Of a stretch of DNA of 64,000 bases, positions 60,801-64,000 are shown piece by piece. This stretch comes from Spodoptera frugiperda. Its lineage: Eukaryota > Arthropoda > Insecta > Lepidoptera > Noctuidae. The translations under genes and the position numbers were made by a program. The notes beneath the pieces are model-generated. The model was not told where the DNA came from, searched no databases, and worked only from the letters and a program-made list of their open reading frames with translations. Position 1 is the stretch's first letter. Each line of letters opens with the position of its first letter. The stretch covers positions 3,649,501 to 3,713,500 of the forward strand of contig NC_064237.1 of NCBI RefSeq assembly GCF_023101765.2, written 5' to 3'.

Positions 60801-62748
60801 ATGGATGGATTAAATTATGGTTGAAGGTAATCTTTTTTTATTTCCTTAGTTTTATACTAGCATTTCTATAGAGTTTGTCTGTTTGAGCTCATTTATTTTG
60901 ATGACATTGTTTAATATAACAACAATCCGAAAAATATCATTATATAACTAAATTTTGTAGCATTTTGTTCAAAACTAGATTTTTAAACGTTTTTTTTTAA
61001 TATTTTTTCCTATTCTTGTGGTTAACTACTAGTTGATATTACATTTACAACTAATTAGCCTTACCTATCGAATTAGTACCTTATTAGACCTGTCTATTTA
61101 TTCGAGTACTCAATTAATTTATTCACCACAGGTAACAGTTTGCTTTAATCACCTTCCTTTGTATTTTAATGTGTTTGACTTTCAAACTCAATTCAATAAT
61201 GTTAGAAATAAAACAGTAACCAGTCGCTTGAAACCTAGATTACTTATAGAATTAATACATAAAAACTATTTTTGGATAGACTACTAAACTATTAGGCCAT
61301 TGGTATTTATAAACATAAGTATAAGTACCTACAAGACATATAAATCAATAGTTTCGTCATTAACTAAAGCGTTATAAGCTGTAACAATCCAACCTATATT
61401 TTGGAATCAACCTGTACATAGTGAGGACATCAACCATGTTTTATAAAAATAACATGCTGTGATTAAAAGTACATTACAACATTTCTAGGTATATTTGTTT
61501 GTTTATTGAGTGGCAATCAGGTAGACCTGTTTTGATGACCAGTCGTTATATGGGAAATGTATATGGAGACCCTTAATGTATGTGTGTATAGGACGTTTGT
61601 TATCAGCTGTCGATGCAATTATTAGAAATACTTGATTTCAGTAATAGACAGAGAGAACACTTAATTGATGTTTGATTTCTAGATTAATAATCGTTGATGT
61701 CAATTTTGATTGTTGTCTAACTAAATCTGTATGACAATAAACTTGTCTAATGTGTATGCCACCCGTGAAGTGTGGGTCGGAAAACCAGTACATTAAAGTA
61801 ACGATAATTTATCTTTAGATTTTCTACTTTAGTATTTTGTAACGCAGTAGAAAATCAGATAAGGAACTGTGATGGTTTGCTGCTATAATTAGGCTTTGAT
61901 TTTCTGCATACATTAGTATATACCATTTAACCAAAAGTTATATCATCATATTTGTCTCTTCGTTAAAAAACTGCGAAAGTGGAAGGTCATTGTTTCTGTT
62001 GACCGTTTTTGTTTTCTTTTAAATCTACCATCGAAAAGAAAAAGGAAGTTGGTAATACTTCTTAATAGTTCCAGTACGTTGTTCTAATTCCACCAGGTCG
62101 AATACAATTGACCTAATTTTTGTAAGTCATGTTCGTAATTTGACTTATTTTCGCATATTTATTTTATAGCTTGGAATATTATTAGTTTCGATTTTCATAT
62201 CAAGTAATAAGTTATTGGATTAGAGACTCAAGTGAAGCAGTTTAGTTAAAAGCGGTTTATAAATAAATAAATACATGTAAAATTGTAAAAGATATAGGTA
62301 GGCACTTATGAGAAGATTTAAGACCCATCTTTCATGTATTTTATTATTCTGATAATACATGTACATATCGACACGTCCTAAGTATAAGTAAGTAACTGAA
62401 AAAGTTAAATTTTACAGGAGAGCGAATTTAAGATTGAAATTTGGTAACTGAGTTTAAAATTAAGTACAGTTTATGTTTACAAGGAAATTTTGTTTGTAAA
62501 GGTTTATGGTTTTGTTTTATAACACATAGATAATTTTACTCCGGTCTTAGAATGTATCAAAATACTCTAACTGCCACATCCACACTTTTTCAATGGAATA
62601 TTTATCGAATACGCGATATCCATGGAATAAGTAGTTAAGTGCCTAGATACATTTTACAATTAAAATTGAATCCAGTGTATACAATGTGTAACTACGTAGA
62701 TTATGCACCGGGTGCTAAAATTCCATAATAATTATCATTAGGACTTAC
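57861..62748. other. Non-coding AT-rich DNA, nothing recognised
   Basis: No coding frame above 85 codons and no domain. A weak inverted pair (ATTGGTATGA near 59912-59921 and TCATACCAAT near 59984-59993) could be an old short MITE. The frames at 58491-58724, 59274-59474, 60361-60555 and 61033-61287 have no family features. Confidence 0.45.
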
Positions 62749-62788
62749 CTTGTCTAGGTGACGAATAAATCTCATTTGGTGGTGACAT
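62749..62788 (-). CDS. Candidate minus-strand start exon, MSPPNEIYSSPRQ-
   Basis: On the minus strand ACC-ATG (62788-62786) opens a 13-codon frame, MSPPNEIYSSPRQ, that ends in CAAG|GTAAGT, a perfect donor (exon end 62749, one base into the next codon). A TATA box lies about 52 bases upstream of the ATG (62845-62840). The protein is not recognised, and no signal peptide is present. A phase-compatible next exon would be 52739-52843. Each element is common by chance in AT-rich DNA, so this is a hypothesis. Confidence 0.25.
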
Positions 62789-62839
62789 GGTGAGATTCTG
62801 TCGCCTTTTAATTGCATTTTGCTTTAACGATACTAAGAA

Positions 62840-62920
62840 TTTATAGCGTTCACTATATTAATAAAATATAACGCACCGCTCGCGCGTGCCGCTCGCTGTT
62901 ACCGCGAAAACCTACCAACG
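62840..62920 (-). promoter_or_regulatory. Candidate minus-strand promoter: TATA box plus CG-rich patch
   Basis: Minus-strand TATAAA at 62845-62840. On its upstream side, 62872-62906 (ACGCACCGCTCGCGCGTGCC then GCTCGCTGTTACCGCG) is locally CG-rich. Transcription would be expected to start about 30 bases downstream of the TATA, just before the ATG at 62788. Confidence 0.3.
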
Positions 62921-64000
62921 GCAAGTACTACTGTACATTTTTTTGAGTCGTATGTACTTTCTAAGATTATTTAGACACCACTAACAAACGGTGAAAATAT
63001 CGTATGGTAACCTGGGCTTACTAATTATAAGTTTGAAATCGCCAACCCGCATTGGGTACACGCGGGTGTTGATTATTGCTCAAACCTTCTCCGTGTTATA
63101 TCAATGCTAAGCAATTTCATAACACGAATCCATTAAATCACAAACAATACTACAAGCTCTACAAAATAAAAATCCCAGCCAACAAAGATAAATAAAATTG
63201 AAAACCATTTTTAAAAGAGCTCTCTTCAATATTGTTTATTAAAAATGAAAATAAAGGAATAAAGGTTGATGCATTGCTTGTATTCAGGCTTTGTACCACA
63301 CGAACCTCCTTTGTTAGTTTTACTCTGTAGCACGTAAATGTTGAATCACTGTGAGATTGAGCTTATTTTTAAAATTCAATAGTGCGAGTCTGTGCGGGAT
63401 TGTGGGTCTGTGCGAGTATACGTACCTAGTATTAACCTACAGCGGGTTTTGGGTCGGGCGAACGCAATCCCATATTAATAACGCCAGAACTAAGCCGCGT
63501 TTACACTGGAGAGTCAATTCGCTGAGGATGGTCTGAGAGTTTGCAAGAAGAGGTTTGCTATCTAGAATGTGATTTAAGATTCTGTGCTTGCATTTTATGA
63601 ATGAAAAGCTTGTGAAGGAGAGAAATGGATATTATTACTATTTAGGTATTATATAGTATGGCGCCCAAAATACAGTGTAAGATTATTTTCAGTAATATTT
63701 TACGATATGGCTCAGCAGAAATAAACCTAAAGCTCTGTACTTTTTTTATTAAAATACGTATGATATACCTGGCATATCATTAAAAAAAAACTCTAAAAGC
63801 TACGTAAAATATTTATATCTTATTACTATTATCAAAAACTTCGTACAAGCCACTACACTAGACTACTTACTTGCCTCCGTGTAAACACAGCTCGAGGCAG
63901 CATAGGCTCGCTTATTGCAGCGCTCACATCGGAAATTGTGCACATTTTATATGATGTTCACTTATGTAATGAACGTCGGGATTACACATGTTTACCTTCT
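62921..64000. other. AT-rich non-coding DNA to the window end
   Basis: Nothing coding recognised. GC-richer short stretches occur near 63395-63530 (GGGTTTTGGGTCGGGCGAAC) and 63880-63925. The 61-codon frame at 63351-63536 has no family features. Confidence 0.45.

Noticed and set aside
1..64000. CRISPR array, bacterial operon, phage or plasmid content
   Set aside because: No regularly spaced repeats, no long ORFs, and clear spliced eukaryotic structure with moth repeats; nothing prokaryotic is visible.

Overview
The window looks like nuclear DNA of a moth, most likely a noctuid-type lepidopteran. The grounds are AT-rich sequence, spliced eukaryotic gene structure with GT/AG introns, tRNA-derived SINEs of a kind I know from noctuids, RTE-type LINE tails ending in TGATGATGA, and short TTAGG arrays (the arthropod telomere unit). 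The species call is inference from repeat families remembered from other moth genomes; no search was possible.

Only one protein-coding gene can be named with confidence. The first 917 bases carry the last three visible exons of STUB1/CHIP, the U-box E3 ubiquitin ligase that works with Hsp70 and Hsp90. They run on the + strand and end in the family's conserved Asp-Tyr tail. The 3' UTR follows and holds a 270-bp element with 20-bp terminal inverted repeats. From about 1.7 to 9.5 kb the DNA is intergenic, with SINEs, a fold-back element and two oppositely oriented CTCF-like sites.

A strong CpG-rich block at about 9.58-9.98 kb, holding a consensus GTAAGT donor, looks like the promoter and first (non-coding or nearly non-coding) exon of a + strand gene whose coding exons lie beyond the window or are too short to see. 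The next ~47 kb would then be its first intron: AT-rich DNA, scattered GC-richer patches that could be enhancers, and old transposon debris. A second CpG-rich block with a CRE-type site lies at about 57.45-57.85 kb. At about 62.75-62.92 kb there is a possible minus-strand start: TATA box, ATG and a perfect donor. Four minus-strand candidate exons can be chained in phase, but this is weak evidence.

The best-supported mobile element is a full-length SINE at 34746-35044 with a perfect 12-bp target-site duplication. The oddest structures are a perfect 64-bp palindrome inside another SINE copy at 30585-30648, a 1.36-kb insertion flanked by 40-bp perfect direct repeats (48427-49869) that carries a 149-bp tandem duplication and a GTCTGTTT array, and several smaller hairpins. 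I found no CRISPR array, operon, intact transposase or reverse transcriptase, and no convincing new gene system. Most of the window is ordinary moth non-coding DNA.
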